From Panorpa germanica (lineage: Eukaryota > Arthropoda > Insecta > Mecoptera > Panorpidae), in NCBI GenBank assembly GCA_963678705.1, contig OY783205.1:5208001-5272000 (forward strand): a stretch of 64,000 nucleotides of DNA, read 5' to 3'. Positions 55,524 through 64,000 of the stretch are shown piece by piece. The notes under the pieces are model-generated. The model was not told where the DNA came from. It saw only the letters and a list, made by a program, of their open reading frames with translations, and did not search any database. The position numbers and the translations under genes are program-made. Within the stretch, counting starts at the first letter, position 1, and each line of letters opens with the position of its first letter.

Positions 55524-56025
55524 ACAGGGTGTTCCAATATTCAACGATAAGCGGGCACCAGAGGGTGGTTCTGCTCATGACTACACAAGAAAAAAAGAAA
55601 GAAAAACATTTATCTCATTTTATTTAGGAATTAGAAAAAAGAAAAAATATTTTCGAAAATTGAGAAACCTTATGATAACTACCTTGGCCACAATTTTTTA
55701 AATATTTCTGATTTTTTTTTGTATCGGCAACCTTAATAGCACTGCTATCCACCACAACCATTAAAAATTCCAGAATACTAGTAGTTTTTACATAAAAATC
55801 AATCGAAATTATTTTTTTCCCTAAAATGTTTAAAGATTTTTACTTTCTGTCCATTTTGACTCATCATGTTAAAAAAAAAAGTATGAACACTACTATGGCA
55901 AGTTTTTTTAAAAATTGGCGCAACTCTTCAGGATTCCAAAATGGTATAATACTCCAGGAAAAGTAGCAATAAAAAAAAATTATGCATACTATTTTTTAAC
56001 AAAAACCATATTTCATAAATTGTTG
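55524..56025 (+). mobile_element. TIR element T5, copy 2, right-truncated
   Basis: Aligns with 54985-55490 (ACAGGGTGTTCCAATATTCA ... CCATATTTCATAAATT) and then loses the right end. The two copies lie in direct tandem, separated by 19 bp of AT sequence. Confidence 0.7.
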
Positions 56026-56329
56026 TTGTTGATAGTTATCAGTTTTACAATACCCAAAATAGGTTTTTTATTGTTGAAAGAATTAAAACAAATGGTACAA
56101 ACAATTTTTCATTTACTTCATATTTTATTCCATACGTCATTAATATGGCGCATGCCATAATTGAGACTATGGAGTACATAAACAAAAATCACCATTAAAT
56201 GTTTAACCCAACCTAGGTGTCCAAATGCAGACAATGCTAGACCGCGGCGATCTAACGGATAGACGCCGTTGCAATTCATTTAATGATTTCTTATCACTTA
56301 CGAAAGTAAGTAATAGAAATCAAGATGTT
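56026..56329. other. No recognisable gene
   Basis: AT-rich junction sequence between the TIR element and LINE remains. Confidence 0.3.
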
Positions 56330-56800
56330 AAGGACAATGAAAAGAAATAAGAAACCATCAGCATAAAGAAAAGAGCAGGTAACAGCACGGACTTAGATAG
56401 AAAACAAAAGCACACAAAACTGGATGAATACTGGTTAAGCAAACCACCAGTGCCTACGTCAAATAGCTTCGCATGCCTTGATCGAGGTGAACAACAAGAA
56501 TAAAATGTTGAGATCAGAAAGAAAACGACCAAACCACCACCCATCTTTGTTGACAAAGTCAGCAGCATCCAGTCTCTAATTAAATTACTTACCGAGAAGG
56601 CAAATGGTAATTATTAAATTAAGGTTCTACGCAATGAACAAGTAAAAATGCAACCAAAAACAGCAGACACTTATAAAACAATCACCGAACAATTATAACA
56701 GAGGAAAACAGAGTTCTATTCATATAAACCAAATCAAGAACGAAACTTTAAAGTAATAAACTTTAAATAATTAAATACAACTATTGATAAGCCATATGGG
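56330..56800 (+). pseudogene. Jockey-type LINE ORF1 (gag) fragment
   Basis: Plus strand, one frame interrupted by a few stops: TTKPPPIFVDKVSSIQSLIK, LLTEKANGNY, VLRNEQVKMQPKTADTYKTI, KTEFYSYKPNQERNFKVI. This matches the PRE_C2HC region of jockey-type gag (PPI-V-...-PL..LL...Y-.K...N.QVKIQP......I...L......F..Y....ER.F.V...). The following zinc knuckles are absent. Together with 53940-54270 and 52841-53190 it shows jockey-type elements are frequent here. Confidence 0.7.
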
Positions 56801-57541
56801 CTAATCAACCCCGCCTTTCGGTTCGATCTAAGACAGTTTTGCGATTTATATAAAGCGTACAAGTATTTCCAAATCATTAATAAAAATATGGTTAAAACAA
56901 TGCCGGAATCCGACACTACGCGATGCACATTGGATATGGGAAAATTAGGGTATATTACTTACATGTTAAAATAAACAAAACACACATATTCCAAACAGTA
57001 TAATATAATTTATACAAAAAAATATAAATCTCAACTTTACATAAAAAAAGAGAATTATAAAACAATCGTGAAATTATATTTTTATTTTTTTAATTACTCA
57101 TTATAAAACTCTTACAAAACCCAATTCATTAATTACAAACTAATTAATAATTTAAAAATAATAACCTTAATGATTTTTTAACCAGAATCCTTTTTCAATA
57201 TCCAATACGATACTAACATTTTCAAATAAACTATATTATACCGATAGTAGAACTCAGCAGCATATGACTTTAAGTGATGACGTCACATACCATTGACTGA
57301 AACGCTGTTAGGCTTTGTATGTTTAGGAGGTGTTGCCCGTGTCCCCAAATAAACAACACATTTTTCTGGTAGAGTTATCTCAGCGAGATCTCGGACATTC
57401 TGAGTTGTGCTGAATGTCTCCGATTTATTGGTTTGGGAGCAGAATCTACTTCTTCTTTTGCCTTTTTTTTTCAGTTCTATGACAATTAAAAATAAACTTT
57501 TTGTTTTCCTGTTTTTCTAAGTGAATAATAGATAATATCTT
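56801..57541. other. No gene; one palindrome-rich patch
   Basis: At 57277-57430 a less AT-rich patch holds TGACGTCA (57278-57285) and an inverted CGGACATTC/GAATGTCTCCG pair around 57393-57424. It may be a transposon end or a regulatory patch; not resolved. Confidence 0.3.
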
Positions 57542-57770
57542 TTAAAATCTAATTAATTTTTTAAATTCATGTGTTATGTTTGAGGTGGTAAACATTTTAT
57601 GTCTTTCTGACCTTAAAAAAGAATTAAATTTGTCTTCCCCGTGAAGTGCTTCATATAGGGCTGCAGCTGTCAGCCATATTTTAGCAAAGTGCACGGGGTC
57701 ACATTTGCTTGTCGGTACCATTTCAAGAATATTTATAGCGGTGGTGATACTCTTCGGTAGTTGTAACATC
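57542..57770 (-). CDS. Unassigned ORF, possible exon
   Basis: About 75 codons on the minus strand (LPKSITTAINILEMVPTSKC, then VHFAKIWLTAAALYEALHGE, ending HEFKKLIRF). The composition is protein-like (amphipathic helices, no low complexity) and better than chance ORFs nearby. The same frame upstream holds LWEVKVNLEK-like sequence but with stops. I do not recognise a family. It could be a transposon gene fragment or a host exon. Confidence 0.25.
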
Positions 57771-57779
57771 AGGCGCAAA

Positions 57780-58340
57780 TTATTAAGTGTCTTTTTCCAA
57801 ATTAACCTTGACTTCCCATACTAATAAATACGACGATCGAGCGTATCCACATTTAAGCATTTCTCACATAATATATTATCCGCTATATTTTGTCTTGATC
57901 TTACTCGTACATGTAGTTTTTTTTTAATTACTTCAAAATAATAAAATATAATGCTGTATAATAAAGCTGTATAATAAAAGAAATGCGTTGTTCAAATCTT
58001 ATCAAATCCAGGGATTCCCTAGCTATACGTCACTGCCAAAGTTTCGTAATTTTGACTATAAATTATAACTAAATTTATTATTTATTCATCGTTGCTATTA
58101 AAATGTTGAACCTGAATAAAATGTCCTTTGTGTTCCTGGAAATTGCCAGGCGTTCTTGCAGAGCGGCCTCGTTTGGTGATGTAACTCTTTGCCAGTTTTA
58201 ATGGTGCAAAACAGGACTATTTTCATCTACAAAAGCATCTGATATGGAAAATCAATTCAATACCCCCCTTTCCTAAATAACATCCATTTACATTTTTATT
58301 TTTATAATTTTTTTTATATTTTTCAGTTATAGAAAAAGAA
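57780..58340. other. No recognisable gene
   Basis: AT-rich; contains a weak match to repeat R2 near 58030. Nothing else supported. Confidence 0.3.
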
Positions 58341-58341
58341 A

Positions 58342-58416
58342 ATGGCGAATAGCGAGCATACACAGTTTGTATGGAGGTCATTTGTGAATTCAGGAAATAT
58401 ATTAAGTAGTTCTTAA
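58342..58416 (+). other. Micro-ORF left of BEL/Pao copy 2
   Basis: 24 codons, MANSEHTQFVWRSFVNSGNI then LSSS and stop. A related micro-ORF with the same start, length class and core (TQ-x-V-W-R-x-F-V-N) lies at 61645-61713 on the other side of the BEL insertion. This may be diverged repeat units that happen to be open, or a conserved short peptide. See findings. Confidence 0.3.
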
Positions 58417-58426
58417 TAGTATTTAG

Positions 58427-58725
58427 TGTACGAAATAAAACCATGCGAGTAAAATAAATTGAATATTTTATTTAAATATTCAAACATAAAATTAAATTAC
58501 ACTTTTCTTAAATAACTTTAATCAATTTCTTATTATACAAAATGATTGTGAATCGTGGCATCTGCCAGTGTAAAAGCCAGAACACGACTAACTGCCGCGC
58601 TATATGCCCGTGGCGTACACTGCAATACTCGTAATGTTGCCCTGTGTGTAAATTCTACCAGAGACAACAATACTTCACAATATTGAAATGTCACCAGAGA
58701 CATATCTTATGTTTTGTACTGAACA
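58427..58725 (-). repeat. 3' LTR of BEL/Pao copy 2
   Basis: On the minus strand starts TGTTCAGTACAAAACATAAG, ends TTTTATTTCGTACA. Preceded by CTGGGCCCGCAATTTA, the probable plus-strand priming tract. Confidence 0.9.
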
Positions 58726-58961
58726 TAAATTGCGGGCCCAGGAAAAATAGATGAGCTCACAACCAATTACAAATTATACAATATTACATAAAATTATTAT
58801 AAACAAAATTACACAAAATAATATAAACTTCTTAATTCTATGGTAGTCTACATAATTTTGTGAAAATAATATAAAACAAATTAATAACTATCCTAAATAT
58901 AACAGAAACCGTAATTATCATATAGCATACAATATCATCAACATAATGGACACAACTATCA

Positions 58962-59324
58962 TCAATTAGTTACAATAATAGTAATGAGCCAAAAATGTTT
59001 CAGTTTAATGATGTTAGAAAATTCTTTAAACAAATCCAACAGTAAAGGTGCTTGTTGTACTTCAATGTTGTAAGCATTACTGTTAGTATCTTCACCTTCT
59101 GATGGAAGTATTGTATTTGAATCAGAAATTTTATCTGTAAGTTGTTTTATTTGCGCCAGCAAGACTGCGCTATTTAGCTCAAGTTGGGGTATTGTAAGTA
59201 CCTTACTTAATGGAGCCACACTAGACTTGCAGCAAATTAAATTTGTTTTTATCTTGCTATTTGAGTTAGGACACTTAAAGGTAAATGTGTCCAAAATAAT
59301 ATTGTGTTTTAAACCTAATGTCAT
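58962..59324 (-). pseudogene. Pol remnant of BEL/Pao copy 2, cut off by a stop
   Basis: MTLGLKHNIILDTFTFKCPN then SVAPLSKVLTIPQLELNSAV: the segment after the RT core (LGLxWN...DTFxFK) joined to the RNase H-side motif (SRVAPLKxLTIPRLEL). Copy 1 has the same junction but lacks about ten residues (DTFTFKCPNS). It is in frame with gag but separated from it by the stop near 59363. Confidence 0.72.
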
Positions 59325-59363
59325 AATAATGGTTGATTTGTTTAATAATGTTTTATAGACCTC

Positions 59364-60614
59364 CTATAGTGAAGGATTGCGTCTAAATCTTTTTTCTAAC
59401 CCATTAAGTCTTTGCAGGGCGACTGAGAAAGAATCCCCCAATTCTATTTTATTTACTGGGCTGAGTAATGGCAAATCAACAGTTAAAGTATTATTTTTAA
59501 GTGCTACTGAATTTTGAAAATTATGTTCAGCCTTTAAGTATTCCTCAGAAAACTTATCTGATTCCTCTGGGACTTTCTCAGTCGTCCAAGATTGTTCCAT
59601 AACATTCTCAAGGTTTGTATGGTCACAAATAGCAAGATTACATACAATATTATTATATGAATACTTATTTTGATTATGCAATTTTCTTGCAACCACATTT
59701 CCAAATGTGTTTTGTTGATCAATAAATTTTTCTTTATAATTTTTGTCATGTGACATATTTTTATAATTTGAACTATCCTCAAGTGCAATTGCACGTCTTT
59801 CTAAAAAGGAAATAAATTCTGCCATAGTAGGCAGTTTTTCTAAATTTCTTTCCATGTGGAAAGTGCGGTTAGTAAAGATATCTAATTTCCTACTTAAGGT
59901 TGAGATTAAAATCATATCCCATTTGTCTACAGGCTCATCAAGATTTTTTAACGCTTGTAATTGCTGTTTGACTTGACATAAAAAAACCCTTATAGCGACT
60001 GCAGTACCTTTCTGCATGTTTGGAATATCAAGTAGTATACTAATATGATTAGAGATTAATCGCGCCTTATTATCATACCGCGCTAACAATAAATCAAGAG
60101 CCTCTTTATATGAGCTGTTCACAAGCGGCAGATTTATGATTATTGAAAGAGCCTCATCAAGGAGATACTTTCTCAAATAAAAAAGCCTTTGTACATCGGA
60201 CAATGAGGTATTATTATGAACAAATGCTTGGAAGAGCTCAAAAAAGGGCTTAAACCTGGTTATATCCTTGCCATCGAAGTTTGGAATTTCCACCGCTGGA
60301 AGCTTCGATGCAACTAAGTTAGGCCTATTAACTTCTTTTAATCTATTGATACTAGCATTTAATTTTGCTAGAATATTAAAGTACTTTTCTTCAACTTCCT
60401 CTATGTCTTCATCATCCTGTTCATCAATCTCTAGAATACTGTACTGCGTGAGCTCGTACGATTGAAATGTAGTCATCAACTTTTCTTTTTTCACCTCGAG
60501 CAACTCCACTGTACCGGATTCGAGAGCCCTTGGGTCGCTGACGTAATTGTCCATCCTTGATATTGAACTTTTTGCAGTCGTCCGCGCCGTTCTAAGCCTT
60601 TTCAATCCCTCCAT
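59364..60614 (-). CDS. BEL/Pao gag of copy 2
   Basis: 416 codons from ATG 60614 (MEGLKRLRTARTTAKSSISR). About nine in ten residues match copy 1. The DUF1759 core is intact (LPAVEIPNFDGKDITRFKPF ... LERRAIALE). It retains FGNVVARKL, lost in copy 1. It ends LEKRFRRNPSL followed by TAG, where copy 1 reads TTG, so one substitution separates gag from the pol remnant. Zinc knuckle and protease are missing. It could act as a structural protein for particles if expressed. Confidence 0.85.
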   Translation of the reverse strand: MEGLKRLRTARTTAKSSISRMDNYVSDPRALESGTVELLEVKKEKLMTTFQSYELTQYSILEIDEQDDEDIEEVEEKYFNILAKLNASINRLKEVNRPNLVASKLPAVEIPNFDGKDITRFKPFFELFQAFVHNNTSLSDVQRLFYLRKYLLDEALSIIINLPLVNSSYKEALDLLLARYDNKARLISNHISILLDIPNMQKGTAVAIRVFLCQVKQQLQALKNLDEPVDKWDMILISTLSRKLDIFTNRTFHMERNLEKLPTMAEFISFLERRAIALEDSSNYKNMSHDKNYKEKFIDQQNTFGNVVARKLHNQNKYSYNNIVCNLAICDHTNLENVMEQSWTTEKVPEESDKFSEEYLKAEHNFQNSVALKNNTLTVDLPLLSPVNKIELGDSFSVALQRLNGLEKRFRRNPSL

Positions 60615-61233
60615 ATTGCTTAGGTGATAAAATCGTACTTTTACGATAGACGAAACGTGGATGACAAAACGAATCCAGCTTAATCCAGCAACTTAAGAAG
60701 TTGTTAATATTTTGGTACTTGTAGATAGTAATAAAAGATTTGTACCTTGATGAGTAAAAAAGTATTTTAGTCTCTTCCAGCATCCATGTATCCCTTTTCG
60801 TAATGATAACTTTCTTGAATAATTTTTCTTGAAATATAAGTATGTAGTAACCAAATCGTCTGTGAATCCGTCTAAATCAAGCGTTGCATTACCCAATCAA
60901 TGGCAATTGATGACTTCCCGGGCCGCCATAGGGTAAATGTAAAAAATAGCTTGTACACGTGTCGGGTATTATATAGATGTAACCTCAAAACACAACGAAA
61001 TCACACGCGGTTACCAATGTTTCGAAAGACCAGCTTCGTTTGTAGGAATTAAAACCTTCTTGAAATGTAATTGTAATATCCAAATCGTCTGTGAATCCGT
61101 TAAAATAGAGCGTAGCATTACCCAATCAATGGCAATTGTGACTTCTAGAGTCGCCAAGGGGTAAATGTAAAAAAACGCCTCAAAACACAACGAAAACACA
61201 CGCGGTTAGTAAACTCGAAGGACCATCTTCGCA

Positions 61234-61532
61234 TGTACGAAATAAAACCATGCGAGTAAAATGGATTGAATATTTTATTTAAATATTCAAACATAAAATT
61301 AAATTACACTTTTCTTAAATAACTTTAATCAATTTCTTATTATACAAAATGATTGTGAATCGTGGCATCTGCCAGTGTAAAAGCCAGAACACGACTAACT
61401 GCCTCGCTATATGCCCGTGGCGTACACTGCAATACTCGTAATGTTGCCCTGTGTGTAAATTCTACCAGAGACAACAATACTTCACAATATTGAAATGTCA
61501 CCAGAGACATATCTTATGTTTTGTACTGAACA
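61234..61532 (-). repeat. 5' LTR of BEL/Pao copy 2
   Basis: Full 299-bp LTR. The leader follows as CATGCGAAGATGGTCCTTCGAG on the minus strand, which shows what copy 1 lost. Confidence 0.9.
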
Positions 61533-61537
61533 TTTAG

Positions 61538-61790
61538 AAATGTGTTAACGAGTAGTTAATATCATTTAAAAGTGCAATCAGTATTACTAGTTGTAATAGT
61601 TGATATTGTTATAAACATAGTACGGCAGAATAATAAAAAAAAGAATGGCTGATACACAGAGTGTTATATGGCGTCTTTTTGTGAATTTAAGAAATGTGTT
61701 AACGAGTGGTTAATATCATATAAAATTGTAATCAGTATTACTAGGTGTAATATTTGATATTGTTATAGGCATAAATAGTGGAGTGTTTGC
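61538..61790 (+). repeat. Tandem units of about 150 bp into which BEL/Pao copy 2 inserted
   Basis: AAATGTGTTAACGAGT(A/G)GTTAATATCAT and CAGTATTACTAG(T/G)TGTAATA occur at 61538 and again at 61691. The sequence left of the BEL element (58340-58426) resembles the first part of a unit. The target was therefore a short tandem array. Confidence 0.75.
61645..61713 (+). other. Micro-ORF in the tandem unit
   Basis: 22 codons, MADTQSVIWRLFVNLRNVLT then SG and stop, in an A-rich context (AAGAATGG). Related to 58342-58416. Confidence 0.3.
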
Positions 61791-62130
61791 ACAGAACTAT
61801 AGTGTTGAATGTTAGGTTATTTTCATCATTGTAAATGTGTGAATGTACTATGTTAATGCGCATTATTTTGTTATAAGCAATCATTGTAATAAGGTCTTCA
61901 AACCTAAGTATTGTTTGTTAACAAGTGTTATTATTATTGTGGACTCTCTTTTGAAAGATTAACTTTATTGTGATGTAATTATTTTCTATGTGGAATGATT
62001 AAATGAACTATTATTAACTTTAATTAGGTGTTACTTATTTGTAATGAACTATATGATGCTGGGGGCTCAACTTTAGGATTGTTATCATTAAACTGCTAAA
62101 TTGAAACATAAATAAGGATAGGATTATTGT
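61791..62130. other. No recognisable gene
   Basis: AT-rich; nothing supported. Confidence 0.3.
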
Positions 62131-62263
62131 TACCCACAATTGGAGGCATCAACCGGGATGGTTGTAGATTTCTACCCCACAATTGGAGGCATCAACCTGG
62201 ATAGATTTATATTTCTACCCCACAAATTGGAGTCTAAACCGGGATGGTTTTTAGATTCTACCC

Positions 62264-62266
<3 letters not shown>
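62131..62266 (+). repeat. Minisatellite of about 48-bp units
   Basis: Three imperfect units, each with CCACAATTGGAG(G/T)C, AACC(G/T)GGAT(G/A)G and TAGATTTCTACC, directly before the AT microsatellite. Confidence 0.85.

Positions 62267-62331
<65 letters not shown>
62267..62331. repeat. (AT)n microsatellite
   Basis: Perfect alternating AT run of about 32 dinucleotides. Confidence 0.97.
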
Positions 62332-62332
<1 letters not shown>

Positions 62333-62415
62333 CCTTCTACCGGAACCAAAAACAAAAACCTTAGTTCTCCTAATATCTAAAAGAAAATAAATGGTTTTGC
62401 ACATTTTAAAAAAAT

Positions 62416-62712
62416 TTAAATAGCTTCAGCCTTCCTTCTTCTACTTATTTCTGCCATCCATCTGTTCCCTTCTTTGCCCCCTTTTAAGAGCTGCCCAATA
62501 TTCATCTTACTCCTTACCTTACCTTTCCTTACAATCAAACTTAATGTGCTCCAGTGTTTCGTACTCCGTTCCGCACACTCTACACATTCTTTCCTCTCTA
62601 CTTTCACAGTATTTGTTTCCTTTTTCCTTATTTCTCAATCTAAACCTTGCTGTCCTTCTTATGCTTTTTATGTCTTTTTCTATAAGGTACTGAGGTACTT
62701 TACTTTCCCAAG
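62416..62712 (-). mobile_element. LINE ORF2 C-terminal fragment, copy 4 of 4
   Basis: Minus strand, frames broken: RRTARFRLRNKEKGNKY, then C-x2-C-type CRVC, then LEHIKFDC and NIGQLLKGGKEGNRWMAEIS. It aligns well with 11850-12128. 5'-truncated, no RT. Confidence 0.72.
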
Positions 62713-62800
62713 GCTTCTTGGTTAAAGAAGCAAAACAAATTATCTAGCGTTACCATAGAAAAACACGCAGTAACTGCGTTAACAAATTGCAATGCATAAC

Positions 62801-63316
62801 TTATCTCAAAATCAGGCGATTCCTTGTCAGATAAAAATAATAGTTAGATAATAATAATAATAGAAGTAGAAAAGGAAATGAAAATGTCACAATCACATCA
62901 ATTGTATAAACCATAGCTATTCCCGAAACGATAATGCTAGTTGTCTTAGTATATCTCTTAACGATCTCGGCTTCTTCGGACGTTTTTATAAAATTATCGC
63001 GGAAATATTTCGCACTCTTAAACAAATTAGAAACCTCGCCACGTTTTCTATTTAATATAACTATAAAGATAGCAATTCTCGAGAAAGAGACCAGAAAACT
63101 ATTACCGCATGCAAGATCTACAATATTAGAAGTTTTGGCAACAAGTAAATTCGCACTAGATGTAACCATGAGAAGAATTAATGCAAATCCAATAAGCCTG
63201 TTTAATTTGTAGGCCCACACACGAAGAAACTCGTCTTTCAGAACAATCCCACTAAACTTACTGGCACAAATTATAAACGCCACAATGGCGTCAAAGTTGG
63301 ATTCAAGTGGAAACAT
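62801..63316 (-). CDS. Odorant receptor, first coding exon (7tm_6 type)
   Basis: Start ATG 63316 (MFPLESNFDAIVAFIICASK); the frame is open further upstream but lacks another ATG. About 171 codons. Features of insect odorant receptors: a short N-terminus, first membrane segment RLIGFALILLMVTSSANLLV, second around FLVSFSRIAIFIVILNRKRG, then a cytoplasmic loop FKSAKYFRDNF and EEAEIVKRYTKTTSIIVSGI leading into a third segment (IAMVYTIDVIVTFSFP). These are ligand-gated ion-channel subunits in olfactory neurons working with Orco. The reading frame then runs into LLLLLLLSNYY, presumably intron. The later exons, including the conserved C-terminal motif, were not found towards lower coordinates. Fragment or partial gene. 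Confidence 0.7.
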   Translation of the reverse strand: MFPLESNFDAIVAFIICASKFSGIVLKDEFLRVWAYKLNRLIGFALILLMVTSSANLLVAKTSNIVDLACGNSFLVSFSRIAIFIVILNRKRGEVSNLFKSAKYFRDNFIKTSEEAEIVKRYTKTTSIIVSGIAMVYTIDVIVTFSFPFLLLLLLLSNYYFYLTRNRLILR

Positions 63317-63343
63317 GTTGACACCAGCACGCACAAATATCAC

Positions 63344-64000
63344 TTACTGTTCTTGTGTGAGCTGACTTGTATTTAAGTTTATTGTTTCGTTATATTGATT
63401 TCCACAGTGATTGCTTTTGCCAGAGTCGAATCGGGTTGGACCGTTCTTTAGGATAGAATCTCAATGATAGAAAATGCGTATTTGTTTTTTATAGAATTAA
63501 TAAACATTTTAATTTTTGTCAGAGTTTGCTTTTACAAAAGTCTGATTAACCTACTATAACTTTATGAAAACAATGTAACTACATACCTCTGAAGCGTTGT
63601 TCACATCGACCTCACCGGCACTATACAGTTATTGGAGCAACTACCATACATTTCAATTTAAAAACATTATTTTATTTTTACGTTCCAAGTTCCATTTCGA
63701 AACATCTTACTTGAATATTTTACTTGTAAATAATTAAGTGGAAATATTTGTACGCCTGATATTTATATCTTGCCACAGCGGGTGTTATTTTAGGGTGGTC
63801 GTTATTTACAACATCGTTTTTTTAGGATTCAGTTTCTTTGAAGTTTTTGAACATTGTACGTCTACTATAGTTGACATATAAATGTATTTTTTATACTAGT
63901 TTTGAAATTCCTTTTTCAATAAATTTGAAATTATTAATTGCTCAACAATTTCAGTGAAGTGAAATGCATTTAGAGGCATAAAAAAATTAATATTTTTAAT
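63344..64000. other. Upstream flank of the odorant receptor exon, no gene seen
   Basis: AT-rich; may contain the promoter of the minus-strand receptor exon, but no core promoter motif could be picked with confidence. Confidence 0.3.

Larger units (their letters stand above)
58427..61532 (-). mobile_element. BEL/Pao LTR retrotransposon, internally deleted, copy 2
   Basis: Complete insertion on the minus strand: LTRs 61234-61532 (5') and 58427-58725 (3'), each 299 bp with TG...CA ends, differing at three positions. A perfect 5-bp duplication TTTAG flanks it (58422-58426 and 61533-61537). The layout is the same as 20190-23201: duplicated leader, gag ORF fused to pol remnants, short 3' non-coding part. 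The LTRs differ clearly from those of copy 1 (alignable but with many substitutions and a short indel after AGTACAAAA), while the coding region stays much closer. No RT, protease or integrase. Confidence 0.9.

Noticed and set aside
62140-62364. 74-codon ORF running through the minisatellite and AT run
   Set aside because: Most of it is alternating Ile-Tyr coded by (AT)n; not a gene.
1-64000. CRISPR arrays, bacterial operons, rRNA or tRNA genes
   Set aside because: No regularly spaced short repeats, no tRNA cloverleaf or rRNA words could be recognised; coding features have introns and insect transposon signatures.

Overview
The window reads as AT-rich insect nuclear DNA. It has spliced genes with GT-AG introns, an odorant-receptor-type exon, and a dense load of insect-type transposons (BEL/Pao, Gypsy-type LTR, jockey-type and other LINEs, mariner, hAT, Helitron, TIR elements). 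I cannot fix the insect order from sequence alone. Bacterial features (operons, Shine-Dalgarno sites, CRISPR) are absent. No complete, undamaged host gene was found.

Host genes. (1) An aldo-keto reductase in five recognisable exons on the + strand (34118-36909), with an in-frame stop in exon 5 and no visible C-terminal exons. (2) A leucine-rich-repeat, F-box-like gene on the + strand (50045-51979), interrupted by a one-base frameshift near 50755. (3) The first coding exon of an odorant receptor on the - strand (63316-62801), whose later exons are not visible. Weaker candidates are a Cys-rich exon (26784-26622 region, - strand), an unassigned ORF at 57542-57778 (-), and two possible untranslated first exons ending at 19706 and 43974.

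Mobile DNA by region. 1-15 kb: a hAT (ZMYM-like) transposase tail, an inverted pair of about 560-bp repeats 11 kb apart, a foldback element, jockey and other LINE 3' ends, and a short TIR element with a proven empty site. 15-20 kb: a non-autonomous hAT element with an 8-bp target duplication, LINE tails and a mariner relic. 20-23 kb: a young, complete but internally deleted BEL/Pao element. 24-30 kb: a mariner scrap, short TIR elements and a 1.85-kb hAT element. 30.6-33.3 kb: a TIR-bounded block enclosing a LINE ORF1 and a broken endonuclease. 36-44 kb: short TIR elements in the AKR introns, a hAT relic, and a Helitron carrying only the Rep half. 44.7-47.8 kb: a second Helitron carrying only the helicase half. 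48-57 kb: a Pao gag relic, jockey fragments, a Gypsy-type solo LTR and two tandem TIR elements. 58.4-61.5 kb: a second young BEL/Pao element with the same internal deletion. 62-62.7 kb: minisatellite, (AT)n and a LINE tail.

Most interesting observations. Two BEL/Pao copies keep a gag open reading frame fused to a drastically shortened pol, have near-identical LTR pairs and perfect or near-perfect 5-bp target duplications, yet carry LTRs that differ clearly between copies. This looks like a persistent gag-bearing non-autonomous lineage. Two Helitrons with intact ends carry complementary halves of RepHel. A TIR family (ends CCCAGTAAACA) shows three different 2-bp target duplications (GA, TT, AA), one confirmed by an unoccupied paralogous site in this window. 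All family names come from motif recognition by eye and no database search was run.
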